A stretch of DNA of 64,000 nt, taken from MedAcidi-G1 sp002294285. Lineage in GTDB: Bacteria; Actinomycetota; Acidimicrobiia; Acidimicrobiales; MedAcidi-G1. Below the pieces are notes generated by a model. The model saw nothing but the letters and a program-made list of their open reading frames with translations, searched no databases and had not been told where the DNA came from. The position numbers were made by a program, and so were the translations under genes. Positions 1 to 8,461 of the stretch are shown here, in pieces (position 1 is the first letter of the stretch; each line of letters begins with the position of its first letter). The stretch lies in assembly GCA_963999645.1 (NCBI GenBank), contig CAXEUY010000001.1:62001-126000 (forward strand), in the 5' to 3' direction.

Positions 1-137
1 TTGCCGGCACCATTTTCACCTAAGAGCGCGTGAATCCTCCCTTTTTTTATCTCAAGATTTATTTGATCATTAGCTTTTACATTCCCAAAGGTTTTTGAAA
101 TGCTTGTTGCTTCAAGGGCGAGAGTATTAGATGACAT
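1..137 (-). CDS. ABC transporter ATP-binding protein, N-terminal fragment
   Basis: Only the first 45 codons lie in the window; the gene runs off the left edge. The visible residues start MSSNTLALEATSISKTFGNV and reach LGENGAG, the beginning of a Walker A loop, so this is an ABC ATPase. It starts 6 bases after the stop of the upstream permease gene and has the same orientation, so it should energise the two BmpA/nucleoside-type permeases before it in the operon. The family normally has about 500 residues with two nucleotide-binding domains; that cannot be checked here. Confidence 0.85.
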   Translation of the reverse strand, partial: MSSNTLALEATSISKTFGNVKANDQINLEIKKGRIHALLGENGAG

Positions 138-143
138 AAAGAC

Positions 144-1160
144 TTACTCCCTCGAATAAGGCTGACCGATGGAAGCAGGCGGTCGGGCTCTTCCTACGAA
201 TCCAGCAAGCACGACAATAGTTACTACAAAAGGAATTATTCCAATAAATTGCGGATCATCTGTTAGCCAATCTCTAAATTGGAATTGAGTTTGCACTGCA
301 CTTGCATAACCGAACAGAAGGGCAGCCCCCCAAGCTCCCACTGGATTCCACCTGCCGAAAATCATTACAGCTAAAGCCACAAAACCTTTTCCATTTGTCA
401 TTCCGCGTTCAAAGGAACCTACTGCTTCGAGACTCAAATAAGCTCCGGCCAAACCGGCAATGCCACCTCCCATTATGACGTTTAGATACCGCATGCCAAT
501 TACAGAGACACCAACTGTTTCAGCCGCACTCGGATGTTCACCCACCGCTCTGGTCCGAAGGCCCCATTTAGTTCGGAACAAAAGAAACCAAACAGTAGGG
601 ATCAGTAAAAGAGTCAAAAAAGTAATTGGTTTATTAGAAAAAAGGACTCTACCTGCGACTGGTATGTCTGCTAGAGGTCCAAGTTTGATAACTTGCGTTT
701 TACCTGAGGGGAGTGTTCTGCCCAAAGAAAAGAAAAAACTGGTAATTCCAATAGCTGCAATATTTATAACTGTTCCCGCGATTATTTGGTCTCCACGTAA
801 CCCCACCGATATTCCTGCTAATACGCCCCCCATCATCATTCCAATCGCTATCCCAGCGAAAAGCCCAAGTAAAAGACTGCCAGATGTTGAAGCGACCATA
901 AATCCGCCCCAAGCTGACATAAGCATTTGTCCTTCAATGCCGATGTTTATGACGCCAGATCGTTCGCATAACAGGCCACACATGGCACCTAACACCAATG
1001 GAGTTGAGTGTCGAAGAGTGCCTGCTAAGACAGCAGTTGTGTTAGCTTCCTGAAATTCTGCAGTCCATAAAGTAAAAATCACAAGAATTAGAGCAGTTAA
1101 AATCCACCAACGCTTACTGAACAACACCTGTTGGATGCTTTTCGACTCTTTCACACTCAT
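144..1160 (-). CDS. nucleoside/simple-sugar ABC transporter permease (NupQ/YufQ-like)
   Basis: A hydrophobic membrane protein of 338 residues with repeated transmembrane segments. The stretch GLLCERSGVINIGIEGQMLM is the hallmark of the second permease of BmpA-type nucleoside importers (B. subtilis NupQ/YufQ-like, PF02653 family). The ATG at 1160 overlaps the TGA of the upstream permease in an ATGA arrangement, so I prefer it to an in-frame ATG 12 bases further upstream. It lies between the partner permease and the ATPase, forming one transcription unit. The substrate is inferred from family membership; a purine nucleoside is likely, but other sugars are possible. No binding protein is seen in the window. 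Confidence 0.85.
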   Translation of the reverse strand: MSVKESKSIQQVLFSKRWWILTALILVIFTLWTAEFQEANTTAVLAGTLRHSTPLVLGAMCGLLCERSGVINIGIEGQMLMSAWGGFMVASTSGSLLLGLFAGIAIGMMMGGVLAGISVGLRGDQIIAGTVINIAAIGITSFFFSLGRTLPSGKTQVIKLGPLADIPVAGRVLFSNKPITFLTLLLIPTVWFLLFRTKWGLRTRAVGEHPSAAETVGVSVIGMRYLNVIMGGGIAGLAGAYLSLEAVGSFERGMTNGKGFVALAVMIFGRWNPVGAWGAALLFGYASAVQTQFQFRDWLTDDPQFIGIIPFVVTIVVLAGFVGRARPPASIGQPYSRE

Positions 1161-2221
1161 GATGAACCCCAAGTGGTGGAAACGGAAAGCTCATTAGCTT
1201 CCTTTTGTGATAGGAACCATCTGACAATTATTGGTGTAGCAACAAAAATCAAAATTAGAGCCTGAATAATATCGGTAATTTCGGGCGACACATCAGCTTT
1301 GAATTGCATCATGGAGCCTCCAGCTTCCATCGCTCCGATAAGTATTGCTGCTGGTATAACCGCTAGCGGATGAGTTCGAGCCAGGAGCGCTATCGTAATT
1401 CCTTCAAATCCTAAGCCGGCGTTAAACCCTGGCTCGTACCTTCCGACCACTCCTTGGGTTTCAATGGCCCCTCCGAGAGCTGCTAAAAGACCACTGATTG
1501 CCATAGTCATTATGACTATTTTCTTTACGGAGATTCCTGCATAACGAGCAGCATTCGGATTCAGGCCTACTGACTTTATTTCGAATCCAAAAGTTGTACT
1601 GCGCAATAAATACCAGCAGACAAAAGCAATAACTACTGCCAGTAAAAAGCCAGTAGGTATTTCGCCCCATCTAGGTATTTCAGCACTTTCTTCAATGTGA
1701 GGGGTTCTTACTATTACGCCTTCTTCTCTCCAGACTTTTGATGCAAGCCAATCGGTCATATTTAATGCAACAAAATTCAACATGATAGTTGTGATTACTT
1801 CATGTGCTCCTCTGGTGGATTTAAGAATTCCTGGGATAGCTCCCCAAATAGCACCAGCAAGTGCACCTGCTAAAAGGGCTAGTGGAGTGTGGATTATCCA
1901 TGGAAGACCGGTAATGCCATATCCCACTGCACCAGCTATAAGAGCTCCAAAAACTAGCTGACCCTGACCACCGATATTGAAGAGTCCAGCTTTGAAAGCG
2001 AAAGCTACAGCTAGTCCACCCATTACCAGCGGAGTTGCTTTTTCCAAGGTTCTCCCAATGCTTCTTGAATCACTTAATGATCCGTCAATCAAAGCTTTAT
2101 ATGCATCCACAGGAGAAGAGCCAGAAAGGGCAATAATTATTGCGCCAGTTGCTATGGCAAGGGCTACTGCCAAAATAGGCATGATGAATAAGCGGAAATT
2201 ACTCATAAGAGAACAAATCAT
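1157..2221 (-). CDS. nucleoside/simple-sugar ABC transporter permease (NupP/YufP-like)
   Basis: A protein of 354 residues (349 if translation starts at the second ATG, 2206) with multiple membrane helices. The segment AFKAGLFNIGGQGQLVFGAL matches the first permease of the BmpA-type nucleoside importer family. The gene ends in an ATGA overlap with the next permease, which suggests translational coupling. No clear Shine-Dalgarno sequence precedes either start. It lies only 17 bases downstream of the tiny bL37 gene on the same strand, so the two may be co-transcribed. Confidence 0.85.
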   Translation of the reverse strand: MICSLMSNFRLFIMPILAVALAIATGAIIIALSGSSPVDAYKALIDGSLSDSRSIGRTLEKATPLVMGGLAVAFAFKAGLFNIGGQGQLVFGALIAGAVGYGITGLPWIIHTPLALLAGALAGAIWGAIPGILKSTRGAHEVITTIMLNFVALNMTDWLASKVWREEGVIVRTPHIEESAEIPRWGEIPTGFLLAVVIAFVCWYLLRSTTFGFEIKSVGLNPNAARYAGISVKKIVIMTMAISGLLAALGGAIETQGVVGRYEPGFNAGLGFEGITIALLARTHPLAVIPAAILIGAMEAGGSMMQFKADVSPEITDIIQALILIFVATPIIVRWFLSQKEANELSVSTTWGSS

Positions 2222-2238
2222 CCATTGATGATCTTTTA

Positions 2239-2328
2239 TTAGCTATTTCTACCCATATTCGGTTTACGACCATGGTTGGCCTTCTTCCTTCTTGCATTTG
2301 TTTTCTTTTTACTTGTACGTTTCGACAT
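2239..2328 (-). CDS. 50S ribosomal protein bL37 (29 aa)
   Basis: A very small basic ORF encoding 29 residues, starting MSKRTSKKKTNARRKK and ending with the motif KANHGRKPN followed by MGRNS. The KANHG(K/R)(R/K)PN core is, from memory, the signature of bL37, a short protein first seen in mycobacterial 50S structures and found widely in Actinobacteria. About 40 percent of the residues are Lys or Arg, as expected for an rRNA-binding peptide. It is divergent from ychF and sits immediately upstream of the nucleoside ABC operon. It is too short for routine ORF calling. I am confident in the family and less so in the exact start, because the Shine-Dalgarno is weak. Confidence 0.85.
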   Translation of the reverse strand: MSKRTSKKKTNARRKKANHGRKPNMGRNS

Positions 2329-2415
2329 AACGGCAGACTACCTTATTAGGAAGCAGAGACCTTATCCTTGCCGTAGTCTAATTATTTGAATTTGTATTTT
2401 ATTAAAGGTTTTCAG

Positions 2416-3489
2416 ATGGAAAGATTTGGATTTGTTGGTTTACCTAACGCAGGAAAATCTTCACTTTATAACGCTTTAGCAGGTGGTGGCGCTCTTGCAG
2501 CGCCTTACGCATTCGCTACCACTGATCCAAATATAGGAGTAGCAAATGTTCCCGATAAAAGACTTTTTCTTTTAGGAGACATGAGCGATTCCAAAAAAAT
2601 TGTACCGACAACTATCCAGTTCACTGATATTGGAGGGCTAGTTGAAGGCGCAGCAAAAGGAGAGGGTCTAGGTAATCGTTTTTTAGCTGGCATACGTGAA
2701 GTTGATGCAATCGTCTTTGTTCTTAGAGCATTTCCAGACCCTGACGTTCCCGGACCCGTAGATCCAGTTGAACATCTAAAGGTAGTCGAAATAGAGCTAG
2801 CTCTAGCAGACTTAGAAACCATCCAAAAACAGCTCGTGAAAATCGAAAAGGCGGCAAAAGCAGATAAATCGGCAAATCAGATTCTCGAAGTATCGAAGCA
2901 TGCCATCAAACAACTCGACCAAGGAGTTCCAATTTACAAGAGTGATCTAACAAATGAAGAAAGAGAAGTTTTAGCAGAGTTCTTCCTTTTGACAGATAAG
3001 CCAGTTCTAGCAGTCGTGAACATGGGAGAAGAACAAATGGAAAACGCTAATCATCACCTAGAGCCAGTCAAAGAAGAGTTGCCTGAACAAGAAGTAATAG
3101 GCATGTGTGTGCAACTCGAATCAGAAGCTGCTCTGTTGCAACCTGAAGAACAGTCTGAAATGTTAGAAGCTCTTGGATTGGGAGAAGGTGCTTTAACCAA
3201 GTTCGTTCGTTCCGCATATCACCTTCTGGGTTTGAGGACATTTTTTACTACTGGCGAAAAAGAAAGTAGAGCATGGACTTTTAGGGAGGGTTCGAGTGCC
3301 CCTGAATGCGCGGGTCGAATTCATACCGATTTTCAAAAAGGTTTTATTAGAGCAGAAACAATCGGATGGCAATCACTACTCGAACAGGGTTCCTGGTTAA
3401 AGGCTCGAGAATCAGGTCTTGTGAGAAGCGAAGGTAAAGAGTACAAGCCTGAGGATGGAGACGTAATGGAATTTAGATTCAATGTCTGA
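2416..3489 (+). CDS. ychF: redox-regulated ATPase YchF (OLA1 family)
   Basis: An Obg-related P-loop ATPase of 357 residues. The Walker A motif is LPNAGKSSLYNAL at the N-terminus, followed by DIGGLVEGAAKGEGLGNRFL (G3/switch II region) and VVNMGEEQ in place of the GTPase NKxD motif, as in YchF proteins that prefer ATP. The C-terminal part (TFREGSSAPECAGRIHTDF) is the TGS-like domain. The start is set at ATG 2416 because AAAGG lies 7 bases upstream; an upstream ATG at 2386 adds ten unconserved residues. It overlaps rsmI by 8 bases. The role is in ribosome-associated and stress physiology. Confidence 0.93.
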   Translation: MERFGFVGLPNAGKSSLYNALAGGGALAAPYAFATTDPNIGVANVPDKRLFLLGDMSDSKKIVPTTIQFTDIGGLVEGAAKGEGLGNRFLAGIREVDAIVFVLRAFPDPDVPGPVDPVEHLKVVEIELALADLETIQKQLVKIEKAAKADKSANQILEVSKHAIKQLDQGVPIYKSDLTNEEREVLAEFFLLTDKPVLAVVNMGEEQMENANHHLEPVKEELPEQEVIGMCVQLESEAALLQPEEQSEMLEALGLGEGALTKFVRSAYHLLGLRTFFTTGEKESRAWTFREGSSAPECAGRIHTDFQKGFIRAETIGWQSLLEQGSWLKARESGLVRSEGKEYKPEDGDVMEFRFNV

Positions 3490-4321
3490 AGTTGCAGAGG
3501 GAGCTCTGTTCATCGTGTCCACTCCCATAGGTAATCTTTCGGACGTATCAAAGCGCGCTATAGAAACTCTCGAAACTGCAGATCTCATCGCCTGTGAAGA
3601 CACAAGAAGAACAGGCCAACTTTTACAACTGCTTGGCATACAAAAAAAGAAACTGATCAGATTTGATGCACACACTGAATTCAAGAAGAAAAGCAAAATC
3701 GTGTCTCAAATAAAAGAGGGTCACAAAGTAGCCTTGGTCACTGATGCAGGAACTCCCGGCATCTCAGATCCGGGCGAGCAACTCATAAGAGAAGTAGTAG
3801 ATCAAGATTTGAATCTTTCAGTGATTCCAGGAGCCTCAGCTCCTTTGGCAGCTTTAGTCGCAAGCGGATTGCCAATGAAACGATGGGTTATGGAAGGGTT
3901 CCTTCCTAGAAAAGGAAAAGAAAGACAAGAGATACTTAAACGTTTAGCGTCAGAAGAAAGAACCATCATTATATTTGAATCCGCAAAACGTTTGCCGGAA
4001 ACTCTTGTTGACTTATGTCAATCTTTTGAAGAGGAACGAGAAATTGTAGTTGCTCGGGAACTGACAAAGATCCATGAAGAACTTTGGAGAGGTTCTTTAA
4101 AGTTGGCAACAGAACACTACACGTCTTCCCCGAAGGGAGAGATAGTTCTTGTCATTGAAGGCTCCTCCCATAAAGCATCTGTCTCTGATGAACAGATCAT
4201 TAAAGCTCTCCGCAAAGCCAAAGACTCTGGTTTGTCAGCGCGGGATGCATCAAATCAAGTTTCGAGAGATTTAGGAATCTCGCGAGGCAAAGCATACGGA
4301 CTTTATACAGATTTGGATTAG
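3482..4321 (+). CDS. rsmI: 16S rRNA (cytidine(1402)-2'-O)-methyltransferase
   Basis: A tetrapyrrole-methylase-fold enzyme of 279 residues that 2'-O-methylates C1402 in the decoding centre of 16S rRNA using SAM. The N-terminal STPIGNLSDVSKRAIETL, ACEDTRRTGQLL and VTDAGTPGISDPGEQLIREV blocks are diagnostic of RsmI. The C-terminal tail (ALRKAKDSGLSARDASNQVS) is the small helical RsmI extension. It begins inside the last codons of ychF, so it is probably translationally coupled. Length is normal for the family. Confidence 0.95.
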   Translation: MSEVAEGALFIVSTPIGNLSDVSKRAIETLETADLIACEDTRRTGQLLQLLGIQKKKLIRFDAHTEFKKKSKIVSQIKEGHKVALVTDAGTPGISDPGEQLIREVVDQDLNLSVIPGASAPLAALVASGLPMKRWVMEGFLPRKGKERQEILKRLASEERTIIIFESAKRLPETLVDLCQSFEEEREIVVARELTKIHEELWRGSLKLATEHYTSSPKGEIVLVIEGSSHKASVSDEQIIKALRKAKDSGLSARDASNQVSRDLGISRGKAYGLYTDLD

Positions 4322-4359
4322 TCACGGCCTCTAACACAGATTGAGATAGCCTCGCATTA

Positions 4360-6012
4360 ATGAATAACAACGATGAAAGTGCACCAGTTCTGGTCGCGGT
4401 CGCATGGCCATATGCATCCGGTTCCCGCCACCTAGGACATTTGGCAGGGGCTTATTTGCCAGCGGATGTATTTGCACGTTTTCAGAGACTCGCAGGTTGC
4501 GATGTCTTGATGGTCAGCGGATCCGATGTTCATGGAACTCCAATAACTGTAAGGGCTGACTCTGAAGGAACAACACCAGATGAAATAGTCGATAGGTATC
4601 ACAAAGAATTTCTAGACAACTGGCAAAAATTAGCAATTAGTTGGGATCTGTACACTTCTACAGGAACGAACAACCATGCAGAAGTAACACACGATATTTT
4701 CATGAAGCTTTATGAAAAAGGACATATAGACAAACGTTCTTCAGAACAATTTTTTGATGCAGAAGCAGGGAGGTTCTTGCCGGATCGATACATAGAAGGC
4801 GTATGTCCTCACTGTGAATATTCTGAAGCGAGAGGGGATCAGTGTGAGAACTGTGGCAGAACTTTAGACCCTGAAGAGCTCATTAAACCGATTTCAAAAA
4901 TCAGCGGTAGTGAACCCACGCTAAAGGAAACAGAACATTTCTATCTCAGATTGTCAGATTTCCAAGTCGCACTTTCTGACTGGCTTTCCTCTAGGAAAGG
5001 CTGGCGCAATCATGTCTTGAATTTTTCGAAAGGTTGGATCGAAGAGGGACTGCACGACCGTGCAATTACACGCGATCTGGATTGGGGAGTGAGCGTTCCA
5101 GTCGCTGGAATAGGAGAAGGTAAAAAAATCTACGTCTGGTTCGAAGCTGTTATCGGTTATCTTTCAGCAGCTAAGGAGTGGGCAAAGAATAAAGGTGTCG
5201 AAGATGCTTGGGAAAAGTGGTGGTGTAACCCAAATAGTCGGTCTGTTTACTTTATCGGCAAAGATAACATCCCTTTCCACACCATTATCTGGCCCGCGAT
5301 GCTTATCGGTTACGGTGATTTGAATTTACCCACTGATGTCCCAGCGAATCAATATGTCACATTTAAGGGAGGTAAGGCTTCTGCCAGCCGAGGAATCGGT
5401 CTAACGATTAGCGAAAGTCTCGAAGTTTTTGAAGCGGATTCACTCAGATACGCTTTGGCGGCTTCATTCCCCGAGCAAAGCGACACAGAATTGACAGTTG
5501 AAGAAATATGCAGGCGCATCAATGAAGAACTTGTGGCCACATGGGGAAATCTAGTTAACAGAGTGCTATCGATGATCTATAACTCTTGCGAAGCAACAAT
5601 TCCATCTGGTGAATTAAGAACGGAAGAAGATTTGAAACTGCTTTCTACAATTGATCAAATAATAGAACGCGCCGGTCAAGAGATTGACAATGTCGAATTG
5701 AGGTCTGCACTGCAAACTGGAATGTCAGGCGCCGCAGAAATAAACGCCTACTTAAATTCTCTGGAACCATGGAAACTCTCGAAGACCGATCCTGAAAGAG
5801 CAGCAACTGTACTCGGAACAGCTTTGTCCGCCATCGGAGGTGTACGTGTTTGCTTATCTCCCTATCTACCATTCTCCACTCAGTTGCTTGATGAAATTTT
5901 TGGCCCTGTCGACATTTGGCAAAGAAAAGAACCCCAGACTGGAAAAAAGATTGAAAAGCCAAAACCACTTTTTAAGAAAGTGGACATTGACCTATTGGAT
6001 TTAGATGACTGA
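4360..6012 (+). CDS. metG: methionine--tRNA ligase
   Basis: Class I methionyl-tRNA synthetase of 550 residues. The HIGH motif is H24-L-G-H27. The zinc knuckle is C149-x2-C152-x9-C162-x2-C165, of the E. coli type. FYLRLSDF and the Rossmann core GKDNIPFHT are intact. The KMSKS loop is unusual: it reads KASASRG from K339, with Ala in place of the second lysine. The anticodon-binding helical domain occupies the C-terminal third. The C-terminal EMAP-like dimerisation domain is absent, as in many MetRS. The gene overlaps tatD by 8 bases. The metG-tatD-rpf-ksgA order is as in mycobacteria. Confidence 0.95.
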   Translation: MNNNDESAPVLVAVAWPYASGSRHLGHLAGAYLPADVFARFQRLAGCDVLMVSGSDVHGTPITVRADSEGTTPDEIVDRYHKEFLDNWQKLAISWDLYTSTGTNNHAEVTHDIFMKLYEKGHIDKRSSEQFFDAEAGRFLPDRYIEGVCPHCEYSEARGDQCENCGRTLDPEELIKPISKISGSEPTLKETEHFYLRLSDFQVALSDWLSSRKGWRNHVLNFSKGWIEEGLHDRAITRDLDWGVSVPVAGIGEGKKIYVWFEAVIGYLSAAKEWAKNKGVEDAWEKWWCNPNSRSVYFIGKDNIPFHTIIWPAMLIGYGDLNLPTDVPANQYVTFKGGKASASRGIGLTISESLEVFEADSLRYALAASFPEQSDTELTVEEICRRINEELVATWGNLVNRVLSMIYNSCEATIPSGELRTEEDLKLLSTIDQIIERAGQEIDNVELRSALQTGMSGAAEINAYLNSLEPWKLSKTDPERAATVLGTALSAIGGVRVCLSPYLPFSTQLLDEIFGPVDIWQRKEPQTGKKIEKPKPLFKKVDIDLLDLDD

Positions 6013-6754
6013 ATGGTTCGACAATCATTGTCACCTTTATGAAAATGCAGAAGAAGAAATACTTAAAGCGCGTGAATCCTCAGTCGTTGGGTTTATAAAT
6101 GTTGGTACTGACATAGAAACAAGTCTTGATTCCATAGAAAAAGCGAAAATGTTCTCTGATGTATGGGCAACAGCTGGCGTGCACCCACATGAAGCACAAA
6201 AAGGGACAGAAGGCCTTTCAGAATTACTAGTTGATAAAAATGTAGTAGCAGTTGGAGAAGCTGGACTCGACTTCCACTACGACCATTCACCACGAAAAGC
6301 CCAGAAAAGAGTTTTTGCAGAACAAATACAAATGGCTAATGAACGAGAGCTTCCTCTGGTGATACATACAAGAGAAGCTTGGGAAGAAACCTTTGAAATT
6401 CTTGACTCTGAAGGAGTTCCTGAATATACGGTTTTTCATTGTTTCACAGGCGGAAAAGTTGAATCCATAGAGTGTCTCGATCGAGGTGCATATTTGTCTT
6501 TCAGCGGCATTATTACTTTTAAAAAAGCTGAGTCACTAAGAGAAGCAGCGGCACAATGTCCATTGGAAAGGGCGATGATTGAAACTGACTCCCCATTTCT
6601 AACGCCTGTTCCATTTAGGGGTAAAAAAAATGAACCAGCCAATGTGGTTTTAGTGGGTAAAGAACTCGCACTTTTGCAAGACAAAAAACCTGAAGAAGTA
6701 GCGCAAAAAACAACGCAAAACGCAATGAAATTTTACGGATTGACTCAAAACTAA
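6005..6754 (+). CDS. tatD: TatD family metal-dependent DNase
   Basis: An amidohydrolase-fold metallo-hydrolase of 249 residues. Metal-binding signatures are NHCHLYE at the N-terminus, GEAGLDFHY in the middle, HTREAW and FHCFTGG further on, and ETDSPFL near the end. All are present, so the active site looks intact. TatD proteins are 3'-5' exonucleases on DNA or RNA with roles in repair and turnover. The start ATG lies inside the metG stop region (8-base overlap), suggesting coupled translation. Confidence 0.92.
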   Translation: MTEWFDNHCHLYENAEEEILKARESSVVGFINVGTDIETSLDSIEKAKMFSDVWATAGVHPHEAQKGTEGLSELLVDKNVVAVGEAGLDFHYDHSPRKAQKRVFAEQIQMANERELPLVIHTREAWEETFEILDSEGVPEYTVFHCFTGGKVESIECLDRGAYLSFSGIITFKKAESLREAAAQCPLERAMIETDSPFLTPVPFRGKKNEPANVVLVGKELALLQDKKPEEVAQKTTQNAMKFYGLTQN

Positions 6755-6894
6755 GATAAGTTGATTTCTTCGAATGCTCGATTTGCGGCTACGAACGTCA
6801 TGATCCTAGCGTATGTTTAGCTTTTGTTCTGCAGCATCCAAGAGGAGGAAGGGCGCTGGAAACTTATCCCGTTGTTGAGAGATGGAGATTCATT

Positions 6895-7614
6895 GTGGTG
6901 GCTTTAGCCACTATTGCCGCTTTGCCATTATTGATGTTTGAAAACCCTAACTCGACAGGTTCGTTAACGGGTACAGCAGGTGCTGAAACCACAGAAGTGC
7001 CATCGCAAACAAGTCTGACAACACCAGAAAGAGAACAGGCAGCTGATCAAACATTGAACGACGGAGTGCTTCGTCTAGTTAACCGAGCTGAAAACTGGCA
7101 CTCATCTCGCATTGCGTGGGATATGACTGAAAGACTTCTTTCTGCGGCTGTTAAATACGAAGCTGAAGCTTTGGAGAAGGCGAGTGAAATTTCAGAAGAG
7201 GAATTTTCTAAGAGAGAAAAACAGTTGAAAATTGAGTTCGAAGAATCTGAGAGAATAAGACTATTCGCCGAAGAAGATGCAAGACGTGAAAAGGTTATGT
7301 CAACTCCTGGACCAACCACGACGATTGTTGCTACGGACCCTGATCCGAACGGGCCTACGAATGTACAGTGGGAAGCTCTCAGGTACTGTGAGTCAACAGG
7401 CAATTATCAAGCAATAAGCCCAACAGGCATGTATAGAGGCGCTTATCAATTTAGCGTCGAGACTTGGAATTGGATCGCAGGTCTCTATCACGAGCATCTA
7501 ATTGGCGTAGATCCGGCAGATGCTAAACCGAGCGACCAGGATCACATGGCTTCGCATCTCTACGCCCTGAGAGGAAGAGGGCAGTGGCCAGTATGTGGAC
7601 GATATTTGCCTTAG
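6895..7614 (+). CDS. resuscitation-promoting factor (Rpf) domain protein
   Basis: A secreted or membrane-anchored muralytic protein. Starting at GTG 6895 (GGAG 7 bases upstream) gives 239 residues with a hydrophobic N-terminus. The middle is a Glu/Lys-rich, probably coiled-coil region (residues about 60-135). The C-terminal 85 residues form an Rpf/transglycosylase-like domain (PF06737): WEALRYCESTGNY carries the catalytic glutamate E166, followed by YRGAYQFSVETW and WPVCGRYLP. It cleaves peptidoglycan and promotes growth resumption. The open frame continues upstream, and a CTG at 6856 sits 8 bases after AGGAGG; starting there would add a basic n-region (ERWR) before the helix. It is located just before ksgA, like mycobacterial rpfB, but lacks the DUF348/G5 domains. 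Confidence 0.88.
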   Translation: MVALATIAALPLLMFENPNSTGSLTGTAGAETTEVPSQTSLTTPEREQAADQTLNDGVLRLVNRAENWHSSRIAWDMTERLLSAAVKYEAEALEKASEISEEEFSKREKQLKIEFEESERIRLFAEEDARREKVMSTPGPTTTIVATDPDPNGPTNVQWEALRYCESTGNYQAISPTGMYRGAYQFSVETWNWIAGLYHEHLIGVDPADAKPSDQDHMASHLYALRGRGQWPVCGRYLP

Positions 7615-7621
7615 AGAAAAA

Positions 7622-8461
7622 GTGACCCTGACACGCACAGAAGCGTTAGCTCTAATCAAAAAACATGGAATCAACCCGAAAAAATCCCTCGGCCAGAATT
7701 TTGTTGTAGAACCAAATAGCATCCGTCAGATCGTTGGGATCGCTGAAATAGAACCTAATGATTTTGTTTTAGAAGTCGGACCAGGGCTTGGATCATTGAC
7801 TCGCTCTTTATTGGAAGCAAGCAAGCATGTGACGGTTATAGAAATCGATGAAACTTTAGTGACGGTTATAAAAGATTCGTTAGAGGGTTATAACGAAAAA
7901 CTTCAAATCATACACGCTGATGTCATGGACTTAGATTTGGAAAGAGTACTAATTACAAGAAATGAAAATTGGAACCTAGTCGCGAATCTTCCATACAATA
8001 TTGCTGTTCCATTAATCTGTGAGTTTCTTGAAAAAGTCACGTCTATTTCTAAAATGACCGTGATGGTTCAGCGCGAAGTGGCAGATCGACTAGTTGCAAA
8101 AGCAGGTCAAAAAGCTTACGGACTACCCTCCTTGAAAGTTGAATACTATGCAGAAGTGAAAAAGATAGTTGATGTGCCCCCAACCGTTTTTCTTCCAAAG
8201 CCGAAAGTCGAGTCTTCTATAGTTCAGATAAAAAGGCGTGAAAATAAAATCACAACAGATACTGACATTCTTTTTGGGTTGGCAAAACAAGCATTCAATC
8301 AAAGAAGAAAAATGCTAAGGAAGTCACTAAAAGAAGTTTTAAATTCAGATGATTTTGATGCAGCTGAGGTTGACTCAATGATAAGAGCTGAAGACGTGAC
8401 TTTGGATAACTGGGTTTCATTGACTCGGCAATTTGTTAATAAACAGGACAAAAGTAAATGA
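7622..8461 (+). CDS. rsmA: 16S rRNA (adenine(1518)-N6/adenine(1519)-N6)-dimethyltransferase
   Basis: KsgA/RsmA, 279 residues from GTG 7622. It dimethylates two adjacent adenines in the 3' terminal hairpin of 16S rRNA. Motif I is VLEVGPGLGSLT (SAM binding), motif IV is NLPYNIA (catalytic), and KKSLGQNFV is the typical N-terminal signature. An upstream in-frame GTG at 7595 would overlap the rpf gene by 20 bases; the purine-rich AGAGAAAA before 7622 favours the shorter form, though not decisively. The stop overlaps ispE as ATGA. Confidence 0.93.
   Translation: MTLTRTEALALIKKHGINPKKSLGQNFVVEPNSIRQIVGIAEIEPNDFVLEVGPGLGSLTRSLLEASKHVTVIEIDETLVTVIKDSLEGYNEKLQIIHADVMDLDLERVLITRNENWNLVANLPYNIAVPLICEFLEKVTSISKMTVMVQREVADRLVAKAGQKAYGLPSLKVEYYAEVKKIVDVPPTVFLPKPKVESSIVQIKRRENKITTDTDILFGLAKQAFNQRRKMLRKSLKEVLNSDDFDAAEVDSMIRAEDVTLDNWVSLTRQFVNKQDKSK

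Noticed and set aside
460..1053. 197-residue plus-strand open frame opposite the nucleoside permease
   Set aside because: It lies antisense to a clearly conserved membrane protein, has low-complexity Pro/Ile/Ala composition and no family resemblance.
6760..6855. Open frame with a C-x-x-C motif (ECSICGYERHDPS) upstream of Rpf as an extra domain
   Set aside because: No start codon exists in that frame before the CTG at 6856, and it begins directly after the tatD stop; probably an accidental open frame.
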